The position numbers and the translations under genes are program-made. A stretch of DNA of 64,000 nucleotides from Sycon ciliatum (taxonomy: Eukaryota > Porifera > Calcarea > Leucosolenida > Sycettidae): positions 20,568,371 through 20,632,370 of the forward strand of contig NC_088655.1 of the NCBI RefSeq assembly GCF_964019385.1. The letters run 5' to 3'. Position 1 is the first letter of the stretch. Every line of letters begins with the position of its first letter. Shown in pieces: positions 1 through 11,347 of the stretch. The notes under the pieces are model-generated. The model did not search any database. It saw only the letters and a program-made list of their open reading frames with translations, and was not told where the DNA came from.

Positions 1-168
1 TGGAAAGGGGAATATTAAATAATCACTCATGCACATGCATAACCACATTGAAGTGTAATCCAACTCAACTTCATCACTCTCACAAGGAGATGACGCAAAA
101 CTATATCAGTCTATAACATAATTATTAACTATCTCAGTAAGAGATGCATATGGCTCAGCCCAGTTAGA
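1..168. other. AT-rich flank downstream of the gypsy element
   Basis: This stretch lies 3' of the minus-strand gypsy chromodomain, where a 3' LTR would be expected. No paired LTR, clear polypurine tract or TG...CA boundary can be matched with the other end of the element, so it may be LTR remnant or plain flank. No gene is visible. Confidence 0.4.
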
Positions 169-465
169 TCAAGGCTGCTGTCGTTGTGAGGCTAGATAGT
201 TCTGCAGCGGTTTAATATTCCGACCAGACTCATCACATAGGTTGCCAGCGGGCTCCCACGTAGCTTCGCTGCTCGGGTAACCCTTCCAATGCACCAGGAA
301 GTGTTGCTCACCACTGCGGTGTCGGTGATTCAAAACGGCTTCGACAACATAGCGTGTGTGTCCATCTAGATCTGTGAAGGGCGGAGGCGGGGGTTGGTGT
401 CTTCCAGGAATCGTGTTCTCTTCGTAGCGTTTAAGAGCAGTGACATTAAACACGGGATGGCAGCG
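169..465 (-). pseudogene. Ty3/gypsy integrase C-terminal chromodomain, out of frame
   Basis: This is the C-terminal tail of the gypsy Pol polyprotein. The visible fold is a chromodomain: the YVVEAVLNHR strand, then FLVHWKGYPSSEATWEP, the typical W-K-G-Y and T-W-E-P core. In chromoviruses this domain follows integrase and is thought to direct insertion to marked chromatin. A proline-rich linker (residues QPPPPPF) separates it from integrase. It sits one frame away from the upstream integrase frame, with the switch near position 465, so a single-base indel probably separates them and this copy could not make intact Pol. It ends at a stop at 169. Confidence 0.85.
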
Positions 466-2781
466 AAGTTCACGGGTAGTTCCAAGCGAAAAGCATTCGC
501 TCCAATCTTAGCCTGGATACGATACGGACCAAACCACTTGGGTTGCAACTTCCGAGAGGGCTGGCCACGAGCTTCCGGGGTCAGTAGAAAGTCTCTGTAG
601 ACAAGAACGCTATCACCAACCTTCAAATCACTGGGCGTTCTCGTCTGGTCGGCGTATAGAGCTTGCCTTGCCTGGGCGTCGAGCATAGCATCTCGAGCTA
701 TCCTTAGTGCGGCTTCCTGCTCATGAAGCCAATCGACCGAATCACTCCTTTCCCCTCCCGTAAGAATGAATTCGGGCGGGGACTTAGGGTCAAACCCATA
801 GTTCAGATAGAACGGTGTATTAGCTACAGATGACTGTTGTGAACTATTTATTGCAAACTCGCAGAGTGGTAGAAGCGAATCCCAATTGTCCTGTCTCAAG
901 TTCACAAATGCTCTTAGAATATCTCCCACTTGCCGGTTAACTCTCTCTGTCAAACCATCCGTTTGAGGGTGGTTAGCAGTGCTGAATGCCAATTTAGTTC
1001 CTAGCTGAGAGAATACTTCTTTGAAAAAAGCTGCAGTGAATCGTGGATCGCGATCGGAAACAATGGTTGAGCTCAGCCCGTGCAGACGAAACACGTTTTG
1101 AATGTACAGTTGAGCGCTGCCCTTAGCATCAATCTTCGAGTTTGTTGGAACAAGATGTACGCATTTCGTAAGTCGGTCCACAAAGGTGTAAATTGCGTCG
1201 AAGCCACGAGAAGTAAGGGGCAATCCAACAATAAAATCCATTGAGATATCCTGCCAAGGACTATTAGGTATTGGAAGTGACTGGAGAAGCCCTGTTCGTG
1301 GCTGACCTCCCTTCGTTCGCTGGCAGAGATCACAGGTTTTGACAAATCTCTTGATATCGAGACCCATTCGGGGCCAGTAGAAAAAACGTGCTAGGCGGAA
1401 GTACGTTCGATCACGACCCGGGTGGCCAGCCGTTGCACACTCATGGTGTTCTTGAATGAGCTTTAACCGGACACCGCACTGTGGTATGCACAACCGGTTA
1501 TTGGGGGATGCCTTGAGGTACAAGCGATCAGTGGATTCGTCCCAATAATAGCGATCATGCAAATTATCTCGGAGAGAATGCTTCAACCTTTCTATGATGG
1601 GAGTTAGCTCTTTGTCTCTCTGGTAGGCATCTGATATTGTATTGGACACGTCATCGTTCATTGCTAAAGCATACTCAATAGCATTCAAACGTGGTACTGC
1701 ATTCTCCACGAGGTTACTCTCATGGAGATCTGGGCGACGCGAAAGGGGATCTGCAGGGTTCTCTCTGCCGGGTCTGTGACGGACTGTGTAGTTATAGTCA
1801 GCTAGGAATTCAACCCATCGCGCCTCTCTCTTTGTAATGCTTGGTTTTGTTTTCAGATAAACTACCGCCATGTTGTCTGTAATGACCTCAAAGTGTTGAA
1901 AGAGGTAGATGCGCCAGGTCTTTAGCGCAAACACTACGGCCAATGTTTCTCTTTCTGTAGCTGTATAATTCTGTTCCGCAGCAGACAATTTTCGGCTAGC
2001 ATAAGCCACTGGATGCCAGGCATCTTCCTCTAGTTCTTGGAGAAGAACACATCCCAAGGCGAAATCGCTTGCATCTGTTACCACTCTAAATGGTCGGTTC
2101 ACATCAGCCAGCCGCAATAGGGGCGCATTCAACAAGGCATGCTTTAGCGATTCAAAGGCATGTTGCCGAGAGCTGTTCCACTCGAATCGTGCATGTTTTC
2201 CCGTTATCTCCTCTAAGTTCTTAGAGAGCGATGAGTATTGATCTATGAATCGCTTAAAATAATTCGTAAATCCAAGAAATTGCCTCACCTCTGTGACGGA
2301 AGTCGGAGCGGGCCAGACCTTTACTGCGGAAATCTTGTCTGGGTCAGGGGCGATGTGCAGTCCATCGATGCAATGTCCCAGGAACCGCACACTCTCCACG
2401 CCAAATTCACATTTTGACCGTTTGCAAAATAACTGGTTGTCCCGGAGCACGCTCAATACCGACCGGACATGCTGCATATGCTCCGACCACGTTTTGCTGA
2501 AGATGAGTATGTCATCTAGGAACACGACTACGAACTCCCTCAGATATGGTTGAAGAATCGTATTCATCATGGATTGAAATGTTGCCGGTGCATTGGTGAG
2601 ACCAAATCCCATGACCCTAAATTGGTAATGCCCAAAGGGAGTGTTAATCGCGGTTTTGGGCACGTCCTCAGCTTGAATGCGAATCTGATTATACCCTGAT
2701 CGGAGGTCTAGTTTCGTGAAGTACCTAGCGCCCTGTACGGTATCGAATAAATCATCCACATTGGGCAAGCACGCCTTGTTC
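366..2781 (-). pseudogene. Ty3/gypsy Pol: RT (most), RNase H and integrase
   Basis: This is the large downstream half of a gypsy Pol. In order it shows RT with the catalytic FLDD box (VVFLDDILIF), RNase H (VVTDASDFALGCVLL, later ITDNMAVVYL), the integrase HHCC zinc module (HHECATAGH ... CDLCQRTKG) and the integrase catalytic core (DISMDFIVGL ... VSDRDPRF ... HPQTDGLTERVNR). RT copies element RNA, RNase H removes the template and integrase inserts the DNA. The RT N-terminus lies on the far side of the MITE at 2786-3387. The MITE plus its duplicated TTAA is 606 bp, a multiple of three, but introduces stops. The frame also breaks near 465 before the chromodomain. The element is dead but little decayed. 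Confidence 0.95.
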
Positions 2782-3391
2782 TTAACCCTTTAAGAGCCAC
2801 AGGAAATTTTCAAAAATCTGCATTTTTTCATGTTCCTCGGATCATAGCTTCAGTTCTACTCACTCAATCCTCACAATCTAGGGCTTCCTGGAAAGGTATT
2901 CGCGAGAGGAAGAGAATGAGGTCGATCATGATAGCCAGCACACCGTCTATCTAGCGCTAGATCGCAGCGACAGTACGAAAAATGCCCCAAATGCGTCCAA
3001 TTGCGTCCCGCTCCAGATATTTCATTCTACTCGATCGTGGAGTTCCAATTTTTTTGCTGTGTACCCTTGACAATATCAACAGTGAAACCCGTGCAAATTC
3101 GAGTAAACCAGCGTGACGAAAAGTCTCAAAAATCTCAATACTAAAGTTGCACTGCGCGCTTTTGAAATTGCCGCGATCGTGCCTCAACTTACGAGTGATT
3201 TATCTCGGGAACCGTTGCTCGCAGCGCTTCGCGGATTGTTTCTCCCGACAGGTGAGAGTTTACTCTTCACCCTGGATATTTCGATCGATGGATTTGAGCG
3301 AGATTAGACTGAGTTACGATCTTTTGAAGTTTTGCATTTGAATGCGTCGTTTACGACGCATTCAAGTATGGGGCGGCTCTTAAAGGGTTAA
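2782..3391. mobile_element. piggyBac-like MITE with TTAA target duplication
   Basis: A 602-bp insert (2786-3387) interrupts the gypsy RT. It is flanked by TTAA on both sides (2782-2785, 3388-3391) and has perfect 13-bp terminal inverted repeats, CCCTTTAAGAGCC at the left and GGCTCTTAAAGGG at the right. TTAA duplication with CCC-starting termini is the piggyBac pattern. No transposase frame is inside, so it is non-autonomous. The gypsy RT coding continues in frame on both sides, which marks the exact insertion point. Seen: ends and target duplication. Inferred: the superfamily. Confidence 0.9.
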
Positions 3392-4499
3392 CAGTTATCT
3401 TGTTTAGCTCCCTCCAATCGCAGACCATGCGTAACGAACCATCAGGTTTCTTGACAAAAAACACCGGTGCACCAAAGGGGGACTTACTTGGTTCTACGAA
3501 ACCCTTTTTCAAGAGTTCTGTGAGCTGTTTCTTCAATTCCTCCATTTCTGGCCTGGGCAGGCGATAGGCAGGTCGCGATGGGGGTGATGAGCCTTCCTCC
3601 AGGCGGATTTCGTGGTCTACAGACCTCTCTGGTGGGAGTCTAGCTGGCAGATCATCCGGGAAAAGATCGTCATAGTCACGGAACATGGCCTTGAGATCTG
3701 GGTGCTCGTTCTGAGTGGATTTGTCGGGAGGTTCCTTGCCAATGCCGTCTTCTACGCTGACCCACGCCAGAACACCTTCGTCTCCACTCCTAAGGGCATG
3801 CCTAGCCTGACGACCAGATATGAACATCGCCTCCACAGGAGCGGTCGGTTCGCTTTGACTGGGCGACGCACAAGGCAAACCATTCGAGTTCAACCTGACT
3901 TCATTCGTCCGGAAGTTTATGTCTGGATTGTTACGCGTTAACCAAGGTTTCCCCAATATAGCGTCATAGCGATGAAGGGGGAACACCGTGAAGGTTTGGT
4001 TATCGCTGAAGTCGCCTACGATAACCTTCAATTCATGGGTCGTCTCCATGGGAAACGAGCTTGATGCTCCATCAGCCAGCGTGACATTCAGGTTTTCCGA
4101 GCCAATTTCGGTTGGCAGGTTAACTCTCCTGGCAAACTGTTCGGCAATGAAATCATGGGTCGAGCCCGAATCTATTAACATAAGCGCGCGACGACCGTTG
4201 ATTTTGCCTTCTACACGCAGGAGCTCATGTTCCGGTTCCACATTGACGCTGGTAACCTGGGCCTCAATAGTTGGTGTAACATCTCGCTTGAAATTGGCTT
4301 CGGAGCATTCAGCATCATCTTCAACATCCTCTACAGCGAGGCTACTGAATCGGTTACGGGTAGAGACGGAGCACACACTACACGCAGGTGATGCCTTTTC
4401 TTGCTGCGTCAGTAATCGCATCGGCCTTACTGACGTCCACCGTTTGGGTGATCTCGATGCTGCGGGCAATTCTGGGCCATATGGCCTGGTCGACGACAT
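3392..4499 (-). pseudogene. Ty3/gypsy Pol: aspartic protease and RT N-terminus
   Basis: This is the upstream half of Pol, overlapping the end of gag in the -1 frame. It carries a retropepsin-type active site (ALMLIDSGSTHDFI), then the start of RT with the conserved FFVKKPDGSLRMVCDWRELN block. Protease would cut the polyprotein; this RT segment is the fingers region. Coding is cut at 3391 by the MITE and resumes at 2781. The overlap with gag and the slippery heptamer at 4442-4448 indicate synthesis as a Gag-Pol fusion rather than from its own start codon, so the first Met at 4499 is probably not used. Confidence 0.92.
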
Positions 4500-5317
4500 G
4501 CGAAGCAGCCCCCCTGGGCTCGTAATGTCTCACGTTCCTCGGGGCTTAGTTTTGTTAGCTTTTTGCTACCTGATGGTGGTGCGAATCCCGGCGCGGTCGC
4601 CAGTGGTGGTCTGCGCTGAAATCGGCTGTCTGAGGCGACTGCTAGCGCTGACTGAACGGCGGCTGACAGTGTAGTGGGGTGTTCCTTCACTACCAAGGTC
4701 CGCATGTTACCGTGCAGGCCGTTGACAAATAGCAAGGCTCTGGAGAGTTCGTCAAGTTCCGGCACCTGTAAACGTAGCCGAGAAAACTCCGTTACGTACG
4801 ATTCAATTGACCCACGCTGTTGGATAGAGAACATATCCAACCGCACTCTTTCCCCATCATAGTGCGGGCCATACACTCGCGCTAGGGCGCTTTTCAAAGA
4901 ATGCCAATCCGAAAATTGCTCACCTGCTTCCAGGGAAGAAATTAGCCAAAGACGCGCATTCCCAGCGAGGTAGCTAGCCGCAAAGTTAACTTGGCTCTCC
5001 GGGTCACCTTGAGGTGAGCACTTCAAGGCTAACTCGACCGTAAATACCCATTCTTTGAACTCGGAAGGGTTGCCATGGAAAACATTCGGTTCTCTGGTAA
5101 CGCGTTTGACGCTCGGGCTTGTCTGGGAGAGAGTACGCGATCGACACGGGGCTAGATCCGGAGGACTTGAGCTTGATGTAGCAGGTAATTGATGTCGTCC
5201 AACTGTAGCAGCCACGTTGTCCCGAGCGCGGCGGATCTCACGGAAAGCGGCGTATAGCAGAGCAGTAGCGGCCAGGAGCACAAGGCACGTCAAAGGGCAA
5301 ACGATGATCTCAACCAT
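4427..5317 (-). CDS. Ty3/gypsy Gag with zinc knuckle
   Basis: About 296 aa from the ATG at 5317. The middle matches a gypsy capsid region (FHGNPSEFKEWVFTVELAL ... LAGNARLWL), and the C-terminus has one CCHC zinc knuckle, CFACRRPGHMAQNC, for RNA binding. It ends five codons after a -1 slip heptamer, so Pol would be made by frameshifting. Oddly, residues 3-24 form a strongly hydrophobic stretch (CPLTCLVLLAATALLYAAF) followed by basic FREIRRAR, like a signal anchor, which is unusual for a gypsy Gag. An in-frame TTG two codons upstream is an unlikely start. Gag itself is uninterrupted. Confidence 0.9.
   Translation of the reverse strand: MVEIIVCPLTCLVLLAATALLYAAFREIRRARDNVAATVGRHQLPATSSSSPPDLAPCRSRTLSQTSPSVKRVTREPNVFHGNPSEFKEWVFTVELALKCSPQGDPESQVNFAASYLAGNARLWLISSLEAGEQFSDWHSLKSALARVYGPHYDGERVRLDMFSIQQRGSIESYVTEFSRLRLQVPELDELSRALLFVNGLHGNMRTLVVKEHPTTLSAAVQSALAVASDSRFQRRPPLATAPGFAPPSGSKKLTKLSPEERETLRAQGGCFACRRPGHMAQNCPQHRDHPNGGRQ
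4442..4448 (-). promoter_or_regulatory. Candidate -1 ribosomal frameshift heptamer (gag-pol)
   Basis: On the minus strand the gag codons CCA AAC preceded by C form C_CCA_AAC, an X_XXY_YYZ slippery heptamer. It lies after the zinc knuckle and just before the gag stop. The Pol frame is exactly -1 to gag and is open across the site. A downstream pseudoknot was not assessed. Confidence 0.6.
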
Positions 5318-5490
5318 CCTCAAGCTACCAGTGTAACAGTATAGACTTGATTGATTGGAGAATTCGTCGAATGATGTTCAAACCAGAGGTTATAAAGCAA
5401 AAGAAAGGTGAGAACCGCAGGAGTGAGAATAGTAGGAACACAAGGTGTTACCATAAGACAAGCAAGAAGTGTCAAGGTAAAACTATTACA
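5318..5490. other. Gypsy leader region, LTR not resolved
   Basis: This segment lies between the gag start and the 8-bp satellite. A 5' LTR end and primer-binding site would be expected here. A weak TGGTAGC-like stretch sits just before the gag ATG on the minus strand, but no LTR can be delimited. The satellite may have replaced or expanded within the LTR. Confidence 0.3.
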
Positions 5491-6790
5491 ATTGTAGTAT
5501 TGTAGTATTGTAGTATTGTAGTATTGTAGTATTGTAGTATTGTAGTATTGTAGTATTGTAGTATTGTAGTATTGTAGTATTGTAGTATTGTAGTATTGTA
5601 GTATTGTAGTATTGTAGTATTGTAGTATTGTAGTATTGTAGTATTGTAGTATTGTAGTATTGTAGTATTGTAGTATTGTAGTATTGTAGTATTGTAGTAT
5701 TGTAGTATTGTAGTATTGTAGTATTGTAGTATTGTAGTATTGTAGTATTGTAGTATTGTAGTATTGTAGTATTGTAGTATTGTAGTATTGTAGTATTGTA
5801 GTATTGTAGTATTGTAGTATTGTAGTATTGTAGTATTGTAGTATTGTAGTATTGTAGTATTGTAGTATTGTAGTATTGTAGTATTGTAGTATTGTAGTAT
5901 TGTAGTATTGTAGTATTGTAGTATTGTAGTATTGTAGTATTGTAGTATTGTAGTATTGTAGTATTGTAGTATTGTAGTATTGTAGTATTGTAGTATTGTA
6001 GTATTGTAGTATTGTAGTATTGTAGTATTGTAGTATTGTAGTATTGTAGTATTGTAGTATTGTAGTATTGTAGTATTGTAGTATTGTAGTATTGTAGTAT
6101 TGTAGTATTGTAGTATTGTAGCATTGTAGCATTGTAGCATTGTAGCATTGTAGCATTGTAGCATTGTAGTATTGTAGTATTGTAGTATTGTAGTATTGTA
6201 GTATTGTAGTATTGTAGTATTGTAGTATTGTAGTATTGTAGTATTGTAGTATTGTAGTATTGTAGTATTGTAGTATTGTAGTATTGTAGTATTGTAGTAT
6301 TGTAGTATTGTAGTATTGTAGTATTGTAGTATTGTAGTATTGTAGTATTGTAGTATTGTAGTATTGTAGTATTGTAGTATTGTAGTATTGTAGTATTGTA
6401 GTATTGTAGTATTGTAGTATTGTAGTATTGTAGTATTGTAGTATTGTAGTATTGTAGTATTGTAGTATTGTAGTATTGTAGTATTGTAGTATTGTAGTAT
6501 TGTAGTATTGTAGTATTGTAGTATTGTAGTATTGTAGTATTGTAGTATTGTAGTATTGTAGTATTGTAGTATTGTAGTATTGTAGTATTGTAGTATTGTA
6601 GTATTGTAGTATTGTAGTATTGTAGTATTGTAGTATTGTAGTATTGTAGTATTGTAGTATTGTAGTATTGTAGTATTGTAGTATTGTAGTATTGTAGTAT
6701 TGTAGTATTGTAGTATTGTAGTATTGTAGTATTGTAGTATTGTAGTATTGTAGTATTGTAGTATTGTAGTATTGTAGTATTGTAGTATTG
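5491..6790. repeat. 1.3-kb octanucleotide satellite (ATTGTAGT)n
   Basis: About 162 head-to-tail copies of ATTGTAGT, essentially perfect. One block of six units (marker bases at 6122, 6130, 6138, 6146, 6154, 6162) carries T to C, reading ATTGTAGC. Because 8 is coprime to 3 and the minus strand has no stops, three minus-strand frames stay open with an 8-residue period; these are not genes. Confidence 0.97.
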
Positions 6791-8600
6791 GCCTTGAAAT
6801 GAGGAAAATCTGGAGTACAGTACGCCATGTCATGAACATTTTGAAGGTACCCGAAACAAAGTGATACATCACAGCAAGATCCAACTTTCTAGGGAGCTTG
6901 TCAGAGTGATAGTCACGGCTTGTAGACGTCGCCCCATAGGTATACCTGCCGCACTAGTCGTGGCCACGATGAGAACCACAGCCACTATGAATGAGCGAGT
7001 TTCCTCGTCAACTAGGGTTGGGCGCACACGGAGACAGAGTGTCATCCTGCTCGCCTCCACATTCTCCAGAACGCTCCATTACGATCTCTGGCAGCGCCGA
7101 GAAATCCCCACGATCATGAAAGAGGGAACACTGAAGAAGTGTTGTTCAAAAATAAAAGGCCTCTTTCTTCTTCTCCACTTGCAAAATATTTACTTGAAAG
7201 GATACTCGAAAGTGAATAATTTTCGCGACTGCGCTCGAGTAGAATTTTGCTGACTGTGACGTTTTGGTGATTTTCTCCATTTGTTGGCAAAACAATAAGC
7301 CACTTTTTAGCTTGGCGCGCTCATAAGACGAATCATTGGGGTGCTAGAGTAACGGACTTTCTAGAGGTGTTGTTGTTTTCAGTAAAAGTGACCCTTTTTT
7401 GCTGAACCTTAGTGGATAGGCGGCAATACCCTACCGCAGTGAAATGGATATCCTAGCCTAGAGTAGTCCATCAGTGGTAGTACATGTAAAGTATTATACA
7501 CTTCATTGAAAGTATATACAGCATGTAACCAACACAGATGGCAGACACTCGATTACAGTTTGAAGGTGCCAGGCAAACCAGAGTCAGGACCACTCTGCCT
7601 TTCGGATGCAATTGGATCCACGTTGTGTGTAAACCCATACTTGCCCTACCCACAAGATACCCAACTTGACTATGATCAGAGTGGATCCAATTTCGCCCAG
7701 AAGTTGGTATTTTTTTTAAGATTTCTGATGCCATTACTATTAAGCTCTTCATGCCATTAGTTGCCCCAGTTCTATTGTAAAAGACCCAATAACTATAGGA
7801 ATTATCTTCATACATAAACCAAACTCCTCGTAGCAGACACGCACACAAATACACATTATACGGGAACACACAACGACACTCACGGGCACACACAGGCACA
7901 CACACACACATATGCACAAACACCTGTCCTGTCCTGTCACAAGGGTAACGTGGTCCCCGGATGGGCAACGAAGAGAGAATAGGAGAACATCATCCCATGG
8001 CCGTCCAAGACACAAAAACAAAGGTTCGCCAGGATTCGGGTCATATGAAACTGTTACCACGAGACCGACATATGGCAGGGGGGACAACCTGGGCTGTGGT
8101 GTCTATTCCTGCCCTGGACCGAACAGATGCAGCTATCGCAGTACGCGCAGTGCGCACCACAACACTGCTCCACCGTGGCTGCACTGAGTCATACACTTGC
8201 GACGGGTAAGGTCGTACCGTCTTAAAAAGGTGGCTCATACCCAAATCGGAAAATAGAAACTGCCCGATCGATTTTGTTGGAAATTGCACAACTTTTTAAT
8301 CGCACCAGAATGTTGTCAGTCCCGAAAAATGGGAAGGATTTAAACAAACAGTTAGCCAGCTAATTATAGAACGCCAGTATTGGCGGTCGGTGCCGTGCAA
8401 TGTTATCGCATGAGCTGATTATTATCTTTCTTCTCATGGTGGCCATAGCCAATAAGAAAGAGACAGTACTATGTGTTATCAATCAGAGTGGGTGCAATAA
8501 ACCGGGAGAAACAGTGGCTAGTGGCAGCCGTGGTTTGGGTGCTTCATTTAAGTAAAGACGAGGAAGGAAGTATATCCATTGCGAGGGCAGGTAGGCGATA
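6791..8600. other. Non-coding interval, no gene recognised
   Basis: Only short unrelated open frames occur here. There is a CA-rich stretch around 7840-7915. No RNA gene, transposase or convincing exon was seen. Confidence 0.5.
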
Positions 8601-8622
8601 GACCTTGATTAAAATACTATAC

Positions 8623-10495
8623 CTAGGCTGGGCTACAGCGGGGTTTGGAGCATGTGCAAATAGATGATACTATGATCGGGGTAACTTCTCTTTTCAATGC
8701 ATTTATTTCTTGGAGGGAGTAACAGTGTGGTGGTAGGTGGTTGTACTGAGTGCATGCTGAGTACAAGAGTGAACGTTGAAGGCGGGTGGAGTGGGTGGTG
8801 GGGAGGGCAAAGACTCGATGACGCCTCAATTCTCGGCTTGGTGGCTCGGTGATGTAGCCTGAGGTCGCAAGCTGGATGTGTGGCGGGGATCGTTTGACAG
8901 CGATGGTGTGTGCAAAGAGTAGCTGCTTGAGCTTCCTGCGGGATGAGAGGGTTGGCCAAGTGACGTGGTGGAGTAACGAACTGTGGTGGCAAGGACTGAA
9001 GAGGGGGAGTCGGAGGCAGAGTTTTGCTGACCGCCGTTGGAGACGTTCGAGGGCATCTTGTTGCTGAACATTCATAGCTGACATAGCCAGAGAACCATAT
9101 TCGATAATGGGGCGTATATACGTGGTGTACAGTGCTGACAGGGCGGTGGGTGAAAGACGTCCACGAATCCGTCTCAAAAGGTGGAGAGTGCGCGCAACTT
9201 TGCTCTCGATGTGCTGGATGTGGGCATTCCACTTCAGGTCGGCCTGAACGATGATACCCAGGTGTCGCTGGCTCTGGACTCTGTTCAGTGTTTTGCCTTT
9301 CAACGTTATTGTCAGGGGGAAAGCACCGCACAGTGTAATCACGACCGTCTTCGTTTCGTTGACGGTCAGGTGCCAGGTGTCGAGCCACGTAGCGGCTTTA
9401 GTCACACTGGACTGGAGCGCTCGCTCTGCTGCCGCTGCTGAGTGGTCCCTAGCGATTAAGGCGGTGTCGTCGGCGAAGATGCTGCTTCGTGTGGCTTGGG
9501 AGTTGCAAGCTGCTGGTAGGTCCATCGTGTATACGAGGAATAGCAGCAGGCCGAGTACCGATCCCTGAGGGACTCCTGCAAGGATGTCAAGCCAGTCGGA
9601 GGCTGTGCTTCCGATTCGGACCCGCTGCCTCCGGCCCAGGAGGTAGCTCTCAAACCAGCAGAGTGCTGCACCCCTTACGCCATGGTGTTCAAGCTTGTGC
9701 AAGAGGCCAAGGTGCCACACGCGGTCGAAGACCTTAGAGAGGTCAAAGAAGCAGACGTGGACTGACTTCTTGACCTCAAGGTCCGCAGCAAGTTCGTGCA
9801 GCAGGCGGCTTATTTGGTACTCTGTGCTGTCGTTCTTCCTGAAGGCTGACTGTTCTGGAGGGAGATGGGGTTGGATGTGCCTGTAGAGAGCTTTGTGGGC
9901 GATTCTTTCTTGCAGTTTTGATACGATGGGTAGGAGGGAGATAGGACGATAGTTTGTGGGACAGGCTCGACTGCCCTTCTTGAAGATTGCAGACACAATG
10001 GCATCTCGCCAGTCTCTCGGGACTTGTCCGTGGGTGAAGGAGTGATTGAAAATTATTGTTAAGGAAGGGGCGATGCGGTCGGCAGTGAGCTTCAGAAGAA
10101 TAGATGGGATTCCGTCCGGGCCGGCGCTTTTTGTTGGTGTCAATGTGACGAAGGAGCTCGAGTACCTCCACTTCAGTGGCGGTGACATCCTGGAGTGTCC
10201 TGTCAGTAACCCTCGGCGTGTGGATGGGAGGAGGAGGGCCGGTGCACCCATGGAGTGACTGCCTGCTCTGCTCAACGAAGAAGCTGTTGAAGGTTGTAGC
10301 CTTGTCGAGGTCAGAGCTAATGGTGTTCCCATCACATTCCAAGTCGGGAACGCCACGCTGTACTGAGATTCTAAGGAGGGACATCACATTGTACAAGTTG
10401 CGGCGATTGAACGCCAAAACCGTGCTCATCCACCGTGTCCTCTCTTACTAGGTATCCGTGCACATAGTCAGACTTCGCGGACCGCAGCTTGGCCG
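8623..10495 (-). pseudogene. Non-LTR retrotransposon reverse transcriptase, 5'-truncated and frameshifted
   Basis: A jockey/CR1-type RT lacking the endonuclease. The reading runs from about 10495 (RSAKSDYVHG, the linker before RT), changes frame near 10135 at the conserved SAGPDGIPSILLK, then shows YRPISLLPIVSK, FFDLSKVFDRVWH (motif A), AGVPQGSVLG (motif B) and IFADDTALI (motif C, catalytic F-A-D-D), followed by the thumb and C-terminal tail to the stop at 8623. RT would copy element RNA at a nicked target. The missing 5' half is typical of aborted reverse transcription. No clear target-site duplication or 3' tail was found. Confidence 0.9.
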
Positions 10496-10733
10496 TGACA
10501 CTGTTACGTTGCGCAGGGTAGGCTCTCTATGATTTAGTGATTGTTTAGTAACTGGTGGCATTAGTGGACATTATTCCATAACTTTTAGTTCCTTGGTCTT
10601 TTTATTTCTGTAAATTTAAACATTTCTTCATAGTTTAAACCCGATATAAAATTTCTCGTATTTTGCATTTTGCACAAAAAGCACATCCCAGCATTTTCCC
10701 TCTACTGTTGTATTGTTCAGACTAAATGTTGTA
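10496..10733. other. Short spacer between retroelement and DNA transposon
   Basis: AT-rich sequence without recognisable coding content. It may include 5' flank of the truncated retroelement. It ends with TA immediately before the DNA-transposon terminus at 10734. Confidence 0.4.
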
Positions 10734-10847
10734 CAGTAAAACCTGTGACTACCGACCACCCCTTGGTGCCAGCAAAAGCGGTCTTTAGTAGCAGGTGGTC
10801 TTTAGTTAGAGGTTTGCACCGTGCGACCATATATGGATCCCATTATA

Positions 10848-10861
10848 TGATATGTATATCA
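10848..10861. repeat. Left 14-bp direct repeat flanking the Penelope insertion
   Basis: The sequence TGATATGTATATCA occurs here and again at 19330-19343, on either side of the Penelope array. It is a likely target-site duplication. The last three bases are also shared with the element's inverted end, so the true duplication may be 11-14 bp. Confidence 0.75.
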
Positions 10862-10955
10862 CCGAAGGATGTACCCAGAGTGCTTGATAGTGCTCAACAC
10901 CACAAAGGCAGAGCATAATACACTACAGAACAACAAGGACAATCAAGGCTTGTTT

Positions 10956-10997
10956 GCTGCTACTTTAAGTTTCATGCTTACGCAATCATCAGGCAAC
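10956..10997 (-). ncRNA. Hammerhead ribozyme, inverted Penelope fragment
   Basis: This is the reverse-strand copy of the hammerhead described at 13350-13391. It has the same core (CUGAUGA, GAAA) and the GUAA stem-II loop. It is intact but belongs to the inverted fragment, so it would act only in minus-strand transcripts. Confidence 0.8.
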
Positions 10998-11347
10998 ATG
11001 AAGATCGGGTGCCGACCATGCCGGTATATATGCCAGGAGAGGGTGGTATAAAAAGCTGTGTGAGACTGTGGGGGCTAGCGCAGTAGCGGTGATGTTTTAG
11101 GCAGGGGGCTGTGTGCAGAGTGTGTGGTTGTTGAAGGCAGGGGCTAGCAGTGCAGTGTGAGCGCGAAGTGTGTGGCTGGTGTGGGCAGGAGGTGGTGAAC
11201 AATGCGTGTGGATGATGTAGGCAGGAGGCTGTAGAGCTAGAAGTGTGATAATAGCGCAATGTAAATGGATATGTCTGGTGTGGGCAGGGTGTTATGAGCA
11301 AGGTGTGTGAACGTGAATGGTGTGGGCAGGAGGCTGTGGAGACATGT

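Noticed and set aside
1-6790. LTR pair for the gypsy element
   Set aside because: Sequences beyond the chromodomain and before gag were compared by eye and no matching direct repeat was found.
5320-6884. Minus-strand frames of 470-502 codons with an 8-residue period
   Set aside because: A direct product of the ATTGTAGT satellite, open in three frames; no coding signal.
6861-7253. 130-codon plus-strand frame
   Set aside because: No recognisable motif, no splice or repeat support, and an overlapping antisense frame of similar quality.
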